A stretch of 64,000 nucleotides of DNA from Marisediminitalea aggregata (lineage in GTDB: Bacteria; Pseudomonadota; Gammaproteobacteria; Enterobacterales; Alteromonadaceae). The stretch lies in NCBI RefSeq assembly GCF_900129565.1, contig NZ_FQWD01000003.1, positions 248,001-312,000 on the forward strand, written 5' to 3'. The position numbers and the translations under genes were made by a program. Within the stretch, counting starts at the first letter, position 1. The number at the start of each line of letters is the position of its first letter. The notes under the pieces were generated by a model. The model was not told where the DNA came from. It saw nothing but the letters and a program-made list of their open reading frames with translations, and made no database searches. Of this stretch, positions 44,315 through 51,904 are shown in pieces.

Positions 44315-45688
44315 ATGACCCCAACGCCTGACTTTTTTGACCCCGCTCTGCTTCGCAAATACAATTTAAATGGTCCTCGCTATACCTCCTACCCCACCGC
44401 ATTGGAATTCAATACGGAAGTCAACGATACCAGCTTATTGACGGCAGCGGCTGACAGCCCGACCAACGCGTTGTCGCTGTATGTACACATTCCTTTTTGT
44501 CACCAGCTTTGCTACTACTGCGGTTGCAATAAAATTGTTACCCGACATGCCGACAAAGCCGACCGCTATCTGGACTATTTGGCCAAAGAGATCGCCTTGC
44601 GACAAAAGGCATTTGCTCACTACAAAGTGGGCCAATTACACTTAGGCGGTGGTTCACCGAGCTTTTTCACTATTGAACAACACACCCGACTGATGACAAT
44701 GTTACAGCAAGCCTTTACGTTTAAGGTCGATGCTGAGTGCAGCATTGAAATTGATCCGCGCCATGTCGATGAAGTCTATCTGACCGGACTGGCAAATCTG
44801 GGCTACAAGCGCCTGAGTATTGGTGTGCAGGATATCAATTACGACGTACAACAGGCCATCAACCGGGTGCAGAGTACATCTCATATCGCTGAGCTGGTGT
44901 CACATGCGCGAAAAACCGGCTTCGAGTCAGTCAACCTGGACCTGATTTATGGCCTGCCACACCAAACTGAACAGAGCTTTAAAACGACACTGGCTGCCGT
45001 TAAAGCCATGGATCCCGAGCGTATTTCGCTGTTCAGCTATGCGCATTTACCTGACCGTTTTGCGGCGCAACGCAAAATAAAAGATGCCTGGCTTCCCAGT
45101 GCAGAAACTAAACTCGCGCTGATGAAGCTGGCGATGACCAGCCTAACACAGGCGGGTTATGCCCTCATTGGTATGGACCATTTTGCCAAACAATCCGATG
45201 AACTGGCTATTGCACAACAGCAAGGCAAGCTCCATCGTAATTTCCAGGGCTATACCACCCGGGGCGAGCTGGATATGCTGGGATTGGGCGTCTCATCCAT
45301 TTCTGCGGTTTACGACATGTACGGGCAAAATCCCAAGGCCCTTAACGATTATTACGCCGCACTGGATTCGCAAAATTCTGTTGTAGTGAAAGGTACGCAG
45401 CTGAGTCGCGACGACATGATTCGCCGCGATGTGATCATGGCGCTGATGTGTAATCTGTATCTGGACATCGATGCTATCGAAACCAAATGGGACATCGTCT
45501 TTCACCAGTATTTTTCAGAATCACTCGACAAACTGACGCCGTTTATTGTGGATGGATTGGTAGGTTTGTCACGCAGTGCCATCGAAGTAGCGCCTAAAGC
45601 GCGGTTGTTAATTCGCATTATCAGCATGAGTTTTGACGCTTACCTGGCAGGTCAGTTACACCAACAACGCTATTCGCGGGTGATTTAA
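44315..45688 (+). CDS. hemN: Oxygen-independent coproporphyrinogen III dehydrogenase
   Basis: 457 residues. Radical SAM motif C62-x3-C66-x2-C69 followed by C71 (FCHQLCYYCGC), the HemN signature with the extra cysteine. Also GPRYTSYPTALEF, LHLGGGSPSFF, IEIDPRH, SIGVQD and DLIYGLPHQTEQSF. It oxidatively decarboxylates coproporphyrinogen III to protoporphyrinogen IX for anaerobic haem synthesis. ATG 44315 gives the usual N-terminus; ATG 44297 adds six residues and has no ribosome binding site. An FNR-type box upstream fits anaerobic induction. The stop overlaps the convergent modC stop by 4 nt. Confidence 0.95.
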   Translation: MTPTPDFFDPALLRKYNLNGPRYTSYPTALEFNTEVNDTSLLTAAADSPTNALSLYVHIPFCHQLCYYCGCNKIVTRHADKADRYLDYLAKEIALRQKAFAHYKVGQLHLGGGSPSFFTIEQHTRLMTMLQQAFTFKVDAECSIEIDPRHVDEVYLTGLANLGYKRLSIGVQDINYDVQQAINRVQSTSHIAELVSHARKTGFESVNLDLIYGLPHQTEQSFKTTLAAVKAMDPERISLFSYAHLPDRFAAQRKIKDAWLPSAETKLALMKLAMTSLTQAGYALIGMDHFAKQSDELAIAQQQGKLHRNFQGYTTRGELDMLGLGVSSISAVYDMYGQNPKALNDYYAALDSQNSVVVKGTQLSRDDMIRRDVIMALMCNLYLDIDAIETKWDIVFHQYFSESLDKLTPFIVDGLVGLSRSAIEVAPKARLLIRIISMSFDAYLAGQLHQQRYSRVI

Positions 45689-46725
45689 GCGCGCGCAGGT
45701 TCAGGCAGTGAGCCAGCGCCAAAATACGCATATACCGCTTCTCCTGACTGTATGGCAAGATGTCGGGCGGCAGGGGCTTCAAGCAACGCAAAAAGCGTCT
45801 GGTTGCCACAATTCAGAGTCAGTCGCTGAACACCTGTCTCGGAGTCGGTATCGAGGCTTTTAACTTTCACAGGCAAACGGTTAACGTAGCCTATTTGCGC
45901 AGGCGCCAGGGGGGTTCGAGACACCAAAACCTGACGGGCATCCACCAATAAACTCGCGTTTTTCTCCCCCTGCTCCACCGCGCGTGTAACCACTTTGTTT
46001 TCCCCTACCGCAAAAACAGTAAATTCATCTTCATGCTCTACTATCGGGCCTTGAAGTAAACAGCCTTGCAATGCACTTACTGGCTCACTTGCCTCTGCCT
46101 GTGAAAGTGCGTTTGCCGGCATGTCCTGAATGGTCACTTTACCCTGTCTTAGTACCGCCACCTCATCACTGTACCGGGCTATATCCTGCCAGTCATGGCT
46201 TACCCAAACCACCTTACAAACACCCTGAGTACGGCGTTTTAGCTTATGCAGAACCCGTGTTCGCAATTTTGTGTCCATGGCACTGGTGCTTTCATCCATC
46301 AATAATATCGAAGGGTTTGCCAGCAGGCCCCGGGCAAGTGCGACACGCTGTGTTTCTCCTGCCGACAGCGCGGTAACGGCTTTGGCCAATAAATGCCTGC
46401 ATTCGCAATCATCAACCACGCTTTTAAAGCTCTCATCAGTCACACCGTTATACCGGGCGACGACCTGCAGGTTCTCCTCCACACTCAAAGCAGGAAACAG
46501 CGGTGTTTGCGCTGAAACCAACACAATATTATCCCCGGCCGGATGAGCCCAGGACGCAAAACCTTCAACCTGCGCCGCAGACTCGAGCCCGGCCAGACAC
46601 CGCAACAACGAGGTTTTGCCAGCGCCAGACGCCCCAACAACGCCGAGCCAGTCAATGTCAGGCCCCAGCGTAAGACGCGCTGACAATGTAAAATCACCGC
46701 GCTGACAACTTACATGACACGCCAT
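45685..46725 (-). CDS. modC: Molybdate ABC transporter ATP-binding protein
   Basis: 346 residues. Walker A GASGAGKT (31-38), signature LSAGETQRVALARGLL, Walker B ILLMDESTSAMD, H-loop VWVSHDW, and C-terminal TOBE-like molybdate-sensing region (about 225-340). ATG 46725 is chosen because GGAGG is 6 nt upstream; an in-frame start 27 nt earlier overlaps the ribosome binding site. It overlaps modB by 16 nt and is the last gene of the moa-mod unit. The stop overlaps that of hemN on the other strand. Confidence 0.93.
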   Translation of the reverse strand: MACHVSCQRGDFTLSARLTLGPDIDWLGVVGASGAGKTSLLRCLAGLESAAQVEGFASWAHPAGDNIVLVSAQTPLFPALSVEENLQVVARYNGVTDESFKSVVDDCECRHLLAKAVTALSAGETQRVALARGLLANPSILLMDESTSAMDTKLRTRVLHKLKRRTQGVCKVVWVSHDWQDIARYSDEVAVLRQGKVTIQDMPANALSQAEASEPVSALQGCLLQGPIVEHEDEFTVFAVGENKVVTRAVEQGEKNASLLVDARQVLVSRTPLAPAQIGYVNRLPVKVKSLDTDSETGVQRLTLNCGNQTLFALLEAPAARHLAIQSGEAVYAYFGAGSLPEPARA

Positions 46726-47384
46726 TGCATACCTCCTTTGCCCTGCCGCCAATACAACATAGCCAGCATGGCTAGCGAGATAATCAGCAGCACTGCAGCA
46801 AGTTGATGCGCTTGCGTATAGTCCAGTGCTTCAACGTGGTCGAATAACGCAATGGAGGCGACGCGGGTTTCACCGGGAATATTGCCGCCAATCATCAGCA
46901 CAACCCCGAATTCTCCGATGGTATGCGCGAAACTTAAGCCGGCTGCAATAAGTGCATGAGGCGCAATAGCTGGCAAAACGATGTAGCGCCAGCGGGCAAC
47001 ACCCGGCAATTTGAGCATGCGGGCGGTATCCAGCAACGCCGGTTGCAGTTGGCAGAACCCGGCATGAAGGGGTTGCACAGCAAAAGGCAACGAATAGAGA
47101 ACGGAGCCTATTACCAGCGCCTCAAAGGTGAAGGCCAGCGGCGTGCCAAACAGCGCCTGCCAAGTTTGCCCAAACGCGTTATTTGGCGAAAACGCGATAA
47201 GCAAGTAAAAGCCCAGTACGGTAGGCGGTAACACCAATGGCAACGCAATGACAGCTTGCACCAGCGCTTTACCCGCGCCCTGCCAGCGACTTAATCCCCA
47301 TGCCAGCGGCACTGCAATGACCATTAGGATAAGCGTTGACACCAGCGCCAGTCTGGCAGTTAGCCACAATGCCTGAATATCCAT
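46710..47384 (-). CDS. modB: Molybdate ABC transporter permease
   Basis: 224 residues, the standard ModB length, with five or six membrane helices. The permease EAA-like motif DTARMLKLPGVARWRYIVLPAIAPHALIAAGLSFAHTIGEFGVVLMIGGNIPGETRVASIALFD is clear. It forms the inner-membrane channel with ModC as the ATPase and ModA as the periplasmic binder. Its ATG overlaps the modA stop by one base (TAATG). Confidence 0.95.
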   Translation of the reverse strand: MDIQALWLTARLALVSTLILMVIAVPLAWGLSRWQGAGKALVQAVIALPLVLPPTVLGFYLLIAFSPNNAFGQTWQALFGTPLAFTFEALVIGSVLYSLPFAVQPLHAGFCQLQPALLDTARMLKLPGVARWRYIVLPAIAPHALIAAGLSFAHTIGEFGVVLMIGGNIPGETRVASIALFDHVEALDYTQAHQLAAVLLIISLAMLAMLYWRQGKGGMQWRVM

Positions 47385-48169
47385 TATGACTTACCTGCAC
47401 TGGCAGCTAGCGGTAAATATCCTAACGCCGTTAACTGTTGCTGGACGTCATCAGACACCATAAAGCCTGCAAACTCTCGGGCGGCGGAGACCTGCGCTGA
47501 CCGACTCACTACCACCAATTTCTGAATAATCGGCTGGTGTAAGCCCGCATCAATCAACGTGCAATTGAGCTGGTAGCCAATGCATTGAGACGCCGCCACT
47601 ATCGCTAACTGAACGTTGCCGGTTTGCCAGAATTGCAGAGTTTGTTGAATATTGCTGCCGCGTATCAGATTCGCAGACAGTTGCGACCATAGCCCCATTG
47701 CCGTTAACGCCTGTTGTGCCGCGCTACCGTATGGCGCGAGTCTTGGATCGGCGATGGCGATACGGGTTGCGTCAGTTGCGTTGCGTAATGCGTTCAGGCC
47801 GTTTTCATTTGCGCCTGCTACAGCCAGTCTGCCTTGTGCGTAAATCAGGGCGTCTTTAGTGTGAGCCAGGCCCTGCTCTACCAGCGCATCGGGGCGCTTT
47901 GCATCAGCAGACAAAAACACATCGAATGGCGCGCCATGCACGATTTGGGCAAACAGTGCGCCACTGGACCCAACAGTGATGCGAACGGTATTGCCACTTT
48001 TTGTTTCGTAGTCACGAGCCAGTTCGGCGAGCGGTTTGGCAAAATTTGCCGCCACAGCCACATTCAGCGTGACAGGTTGTGGCGTGCTTTCAGCTATCAA
48101 CACAGAAGGCCACAGCAGACCGACAGCCAGCACAATCAGGGAGGGCAATCCTTTTACGCTTTGTTGCAT
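47384..48169 (-). CDS. modA: Periplasmic molybdate-binding protein
   Basis: 261 residues. Signal peptide LPSLIVLAVGLLWPSVLIA, then LNVAVAANFAKPLAELARDYE, VGSSGALFAQIVHGAPFDVFLSADAKRPDAL and ADPRLAPYGSAAQQAL, all typical of ModA. The start ATG 48169 lies inside the 3' end of moaE (16-nt overlap). It captures molybdate or tungstate and delivers it to ModBC. Confidence 0.95.
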   Translation of the reverse strand: MQQSVKGLPSLIVLAVGLLWPSVLIAESTPQPVTLNVAVAANFAKPLAELARDYETKSGNTVRITVGSSGALFAQIVHGAPFDVFLSADAKRPDALVEQGLAHTKDALIYAQGRLAVAGANENGLNALRNATDATRIAIADPRLAPYGSAAQQALTAMGLWSQLSANLIRGSNIQQTLQFWQTGNVQLAIVAASQCIGYQLNCTLIDAGLHQPIIQKLVVVSRSAQVSAAREFAGFMVSDDVQQQLTALGYLPLAASAGKS

Positions 48170-48642
48170 GAAGGCCCTTTTTCTGCGCTTAACCACCGCA
48201 TTGCCGCTTTATCGTCATCGGCTTTGGCCGCGACCCAGCAAGCCACGTCGTCTTGCCACTCTTTTTTCCAGATTGGGACCGATTGCTTTAGCATATCCAT
48301 GATATATGTCGCCGCCAGAAAAGCCTGTTCACGGTGTTGAGAGGCCGTGCCTACCCACACGATCTGCGCATGATTCGCAAGCTTGCCAACCCGATGAACA
48401 ATACCGGCGTCAACAATATCAAAACGCTGTGATGCCTGCGCCAATAGAGCCTCCAGAGCGGATTCCGTCATGCCTGGATAATACTCCAGTTCAATCCCCT
48501 GGATCCCGCCCTGTGCGTTAAAATCGCGAACCAGACCGGTGAATGTCACAATGGCACCAGCGCCTTGTAACACCGAATCAGCCGCTAATTCATCGTAAAG
48601 CTGCTGCTGAGAAAAGTCGTTGTTTTGTACCCGTGCGAACAC
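48154..48642 (-). CDS. moaE: Molybdopterin synthase large subunit
   Basis: 162 residues. VTFTGLVRDFNAQGGIQGIELEYYPGMTE, HRVGKLANHAQIVWVGTASQHREQAFLAATYIMDMLKQSVPIWKKE is the MoaE core with the active-site lysines in LKQSVPIWKKE. It converts precursor Z to molybdopterin with MoaD as sulfur donor. moaD ends 2 nt upstream; modA starts within its end. The C-terminus is slightly longer than in E. coli (150). Confidence 0.96.
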   Translation of the reverse strand: MFARVQNNDFSQQQLYDELAADSVLQGAGAIVTFTGLVRDFNAQGGIQGIELEYYPGMTESALEALLAQASQRFDIVDAGIVHRVGKLANHAQIVWVGTASQHREQAFLAATYIMDMLKQSVPIWKKEWQDDVACWVAAKADDDKAAMRWLSAEKGPSCNKA

Positions 48643-48644
48643 TA

Positions 48645-48890
48645 TTACCCTCCGGTGACAGGCGGGAAGAACGCCACTTCATCCTGCTCTGCGATTACCG
48701 TGTTTCCGTCGCAGAGCGATTGGTTGTGTGCCATCAGCACATTACCTTGCAATGCCTCGTTCAGCGCAGGCGACTGCTGCATAAGCTGATTGCGTAACGC
48801 ATCAACGGTAGCGGGCTGTGGCAACGGGGCTTGCAGACTCTCCACGCCAGCCAATTCCCTGACTTGTGCAAAAAACTTAACGGTTACCAT
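48645..48890 (-). CDS. moaD: Molybdopterin synthase sulfur carrier subunit
   Basis: 81 residues, ubiquitin-like. MVTVKFFAQVRELAGVES opening and the essential C-terminal Gly-Gly (FFPPVTGG), which is adenylated and thiocarboxylated. ATG 48890 is used; an in-frame ATG 24 nt upstream would put eight non-conserved residues in front. Overlaps moaC by 14 nt. Confidence 0.95.
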   Translation of the reverse strand: MVTVKFFAQVRELAGVESLQAPLPQPATVDALRNQLMQQSPALNEALQGNVLMAHNQSLCDGNTVIAEQDEVAFFPPVTGG

Positions 48891-49356
48891 GTTGCCAGTC
48901 TCCGGTTTTGCCACCGCGTTTCTCCAGCACGTGAATGCCGGTCATTGTCATATTGGGATCGACCGCTTTGCACATATCGAACAAGGTCAGAAGTGCAACA
49001 TTAACACCGGTAAGGGCTTCCATTTCAACACCAGTCTGGCCTTTTAATTTGCACCGGCACTGCACCACAATGCTGGGCGTTACTGCATCAAATTCAAAAG
49101 TGATATCCACTTTACTTAGTGCTAATGGATGGCATAAAGGGATCAGGTTGGCGCATTGTTTAGCGCCTTGTATACCAGCAATACGTGCAGCTGCCAGCAC
49201 ATCACCTTTAGCGGCACGATTCTCACTGACTTCAGCAAACGCTTCCTGAGAAAGCAACAAGGTGCCCTGTGCTATGGCTTCTCTGGCAGTCACCGCTTTG
49301 TCACTGACATCCACCATATTGGCTTCGCCCTGACGATTTACATGTGACAACCCCAT
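48877..49356 (-). CDS. moaC: Cyclic pyranopterin monophosphate synthase
   Basis: 159 residues. Opens LSHVNRQGEANMVDVSDKAVTAREAIA and has NLIPLCHPLALSKVDITFE, GVEMEALTGVNVALLTLFDMCKAVDPNM, the MoaC active-site segments. It performs the second step after MoaA in forming precursor Z. The start (49356) is directly next to the moaB stop (TAAATG). MoaA is not in the window. Confidence 0.96.
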   Translation of the reverse strand: MGLSHVNRQGEANMVDVSDKAVTAREAIAQGTLLLSQEAFAEVSENRAAKGDVLAAARIAGIQGAKQCANLIPLCHPLALSKVDITFEFDAVTPSIVVQCRCKLKGQTGVEMEALTGVNVALLTLFDMCKAVDPNMTMTGIHVLEKRGGKTGDWQHGNR

Positions 49357-49866
49357 TTACATGGTTCCTTTCAGGTGGCCTACGAAATTACACGGGCGAT
49401 GGGTACTGTTCAGCTGCGACTGAATAATGCCCTCCCACGCCGTCCGACAAGCGCCGGTTGAGCCAGGTAAACAGAAAATGACCGTACGATTAGCAAAACC
49501 CGCGATGGCTCGTGACTGTACGGTGGACGTCCCGATTTCCTGATAGCTCAAATAACGGAATAATTCGCCAAAGCCGTCAACGTCTTTGTCAAACAACACC
49601 CGCAACGCTTCTGGGGTTGAGTCTCGTCCGGTAAAGCCGGTTCCTCCCGTAACCACTACAGCCTCAACGGCCGGGTCGGCAATCCAGGCAGACACCACCG
49701 CTCGCTGACGATAGATATCATCTGCAACCAGTTCTCTGGCAATTACTTTGTGACCGTCGGCTTCAACGGCTTCCTGCAAATATTGCCCTGATGTATCGGT
49801 GTCGAGGGTTCGGGTATCAGAGACGGTAAGAATGGCAATATTGACGGGTAAAGCTTCGGTAGTCAT
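49357..49866 (-). CDS. moaB: Molybdenum cofactor biosynthesis protein B
   Basis: 169 residues. The MPT-binding fold has NIAILTVSDTRTLDTDTSGQYL, VVTGGTGFTGRDSTPEAL and FCLPGSTGACRTAWEGIIQSQL. This is the MoaB/MogA family; length and sequence fit MoaB, which adenylylates molybdopterin or has an accessory role. First gene of the seven-gene moaBCDE-modABC unit and divergent from the moeB-like gene; the 85-bp gap shows no ModE site or Moco riboswitch that I could recognise. Confidence 0.93.
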   Translation of the reverse strand: MTTEALPVNIAILTVSDTRTLDTDTSGQYLQEAVEADGHKVIARELVADDIYRQRAVVSAWIADPAVEAVVVTGGTGFTGRDSTPEALRVLFDKDVDGFGELFRYLSYQEIGTSTVQSRAIAGFANRTVIFCLPGSTGACRTAWEGIIQSQLNSTHRPCNFVGHLKGTM

Positions 49867-49951
49867 AAACGTCCTTTAAAATTCTGCTGCGACCAGACTG
49901 TCAAATTTGGTACATTATGCGCTTTATTGTAACGCTATCAAAGTGCTAACT

Positions 49952-50722
49952 ATGCCAAAACCCCTTCGTTATGCCCAGGCTTTGCGCTATAACCGGCAAA
50001 TTGTGCTCCCGCAAATTGACCTCGACGGTCAGGAGCGATGGCAACAGGCCCGGGTGTTGGTTATTGGCATTGGCGGATTGGGCTGTAGTGCGGCGCAACA
50101 ATTGTGCAGTAGCGGCATTGGCCACCTCACACTGGTAGACGAAGACATTGTAGAAGTGACTAACTTGCCCAGACAGTGTTTGTACAGCGACCAGCAAATT
50201 GGCATGCGGAAAGTGCAAGCCGCCCGGGACAGGCTTCATGCTATCAATCCGGAGTGTACGATTCAGACGCTATCAAAAAGGGCTGATGACGGCTTGCTAC
50301 AGGCACTGATACCTGACCATGATATCGTGTTGGATTGCACCGACAATTTGCAAAGTCGAGAAACCATCAATGCGGTTTGCTACCAACACGCAACGCCTTT
50401 GGTCAGCGGCGCTGCGATACGTTTCGAAGGCCAGCTTATGCTGGTCGACCCAACGCAATCAAGCGCCTGCTACGGATGTTTGAGTGCGCTAATGCAACCG
50501 TCAGATTTGTCTTGCACGGAAGCCGGTATTTTCTCCCCGGTAGTCAATATGGTTGGCGCGCAGCAAGCTCACATAGCCCTACTGTACCTGATTAACCAAT
50601 CCCCTACCCAGGCCGCCGTGTTGCATACTTACGATGGCCGCTCGATGCAATGGGCTCAATTTACCATCCCGACTAATCAACACTGCCCTGTGTGTCAGGG
50701 AAAACAAAAAGAGAACACCTGA
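49952..50722 (+). CDS. moeB: MoeB/ThiF-family E1-like adenylyltransferase
   Basis: 256 residues. RYNRQIVLPQIDLDGQERWQQARVLVIGIGGLGC contains the nucleotide-binding GIGGLG (39-44). DEDIVEVTNLPRQ is the ThiF core, with DCTDNLQSR after it. Zinc cysteines occur as two pairs, CYGC (near 168) and CPVC (near 249). It activates MoaD (or ThiS) by C-terminal adenylation. Divergent position next to moaBCDE favours MoeB. ATG 49952 is the conserved start; the longer frame begins upstream of it. It is followed 3 nt later by an AstE-like gene. Confidence 0.9.
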   Translation: MPKPLRYAQALRYNRQIVLPQIDLDGQERWQQARVLVIGIGGLGCSAAQQLCSSGIGHLTLVDEDIVEVTNLPRQCLYSDQQIGMRKVQAARDRLHAINPECTIQTLSKRADDGLLQALIPDHDIVLDCTDNLQSRETINAVCYQHATPLVSGAAIRFEGQLMLVDPTQSSACYGCLSALMQPSDLSCTEAGIFSPVVNMVGAQQAHIALLYLINQSPTQAAVLHTYDGRSMQWAQFTIPTNQHCPVCQGKQKENT

Positions 50723-50725
50723 ACG

Positions 50726-51856
50726 ATGATCAATACCGTGAATAAATCACATATCCGGGTAGCCCAAAATGCCTCGGGCCGCGCTATGAACGTGCCCGTG
50801 TATCATATCAAAGGCAAACGTCCGGGCCCCAAAGTGTATATCCAAAGTTCCATTCACGGTGCGGAAGTCCAGGGCAATGTGGTGATTTACCACTTGATCC
50901 AGTGGCTGCAAAACATGCCGATCAGTGGTGAAATTATTCTGGTTCCGAATTGCAACCCGGTAGGCACCAATATTAAAGCCGGAGAATACACACTGGGCCG
51001 TTTTGACCCGGTTAACGGCACCAACTGGAACCGTGGCTATTATTACGATGCCAGCGAAGTCGCTGAGTTTGCAAAAACGGTAACGTCTGAAGAGTCTGTG
51101 GTGTCTGTAAAACAGAGATTCAGAAATCACTGGCGCCAGGCCATAGAAACCAAACTAGCCAGCCCCTGGGGACTGGGTCTGGCACAGCAGCTCAACCTGC
51201 GCCTGCAACAAATGGCCGTTGATGCAGACTATGTGCTGGATTTGCACAACGGTCCGGTGTCGACCCGGCACATTTACATTCCCGAATATGCCAAAGCCAG
51301 TGCTACCCTGTTTAACTTTCCGCACTGCATTTTCATTCCCAATGTGTTTGCCGGGGCATTAGACGAAGCCACCTTTTGCCCCTGGTGGACACTGACTGAT
51401 TTGCTGAATGAACGCGACAAACGTCAGGTAGATTTCGGCGTCGAAGCCTTTACGCTGGAAATGGGCAGTCAGGAAGTCATCGATTTTGACGAAGGTGAAA
51501 TCGATGCCACCAGTATTTTAAGTTACCTGACAGCAAAAGGCTTGTTACCGGAAAGTCAGTTAGAACCTGCCAATATGACTCGCCTTGGTGTGAACTTAAG
51601 CGACTACAAAACCCTGTTTACCCAATGGGGCGGCATGGTCCAATACTGCGCCAAGCCCGGCCAGCACGTGAAGGAAGGTGAGTTGCTTGCAAAAGTACTC
51701 AACATTGATGAACTGGACAACGAGCAAGGCAGCGTCGATATTACCGCTCCTTGCGATCTCATTCCCATGCTGCACTTTCCCTCAGCTTCAGTGCTAAGCG
51801 GTACGCAGCTTTATAAGTGCTTCACCAATTACGTCACGATCACTGAGAAGTCGTAG
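50726..51856 (+). CDS. Succinylglutamate desuccinylase/aspartoacylase-family hydrolase (first copy)
   Basis: 376 residues, M14-like zinc fold. Zinc ligands H44 and E47 in SSIHGAEVQG; NCNPVGTN and NWNRGYY; third ligand His in VLDLHNGP; catalytic Glu in FTLEMGSQEVID; C-terminal lipoyl-like beta domain (about 300-372: GGMVQYCAKPGQHVKEGELLAKV). Such enzymes remove an acyl group from N-acyl amino acids; the substrate here is unknown. Starts 3 nt after moeB, so it may be co-transcribed with it, though no link in function is obvious. A second, divergent member lies at 56067-57095. Confidence 0.88.
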   Translation: MINTVNKSHIRVAQNASGRAMNVPVYHIKGKRPGPKVYIQSSIHGAEVQGNVVIYHLIQWLQNMPISGEIILVPNCNPVGTNIKAGEYTLGRFDPVNGTNWNRGYYYDASEVAEFAKTVTSEESVVSVKQRFRNHWRQAIETKLASPWGLGLAQQLNLRLQQMAVDADYVLDLHNGPVSTRHIYIPEYAKASATLFNFPHCIFIPNVFAGALDEATFCPWWTLTDLLNERDKRQVDFGVEAFTLEMGSQEVIDFDEGEIDATSILSYLTAKGLLPESQLEPANMTRLGVNLSDYKTLFTQWGGMVQYCAKPGQHVKEGELLAKVLNIDELDNEQGSVDITAPCDLIPMLHFPSASVLSGTQLYKCFTNYVTITEKS

Positions 51857-51870
51857 GCTAATATGCCAAC

Positions 51871-51896
51871 AAAAAAGCGCCGCAGTAGCGGCGCTT
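51871..51896. terminator. Bidirectional terminator between AstE-like gene and metalloprotease
   Basis: AAGCGCCGC (51875-51883), AGTA, GCGGCGCTT (51888-51896). On the minus strand it is followed by six Ts and is a strong terminator for the metalloprotease gene; on the plus strand it is followed only by ATAC. Confidence 0.85.
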
Positions 51897-51904
51897 ATAC
51901 ATTG

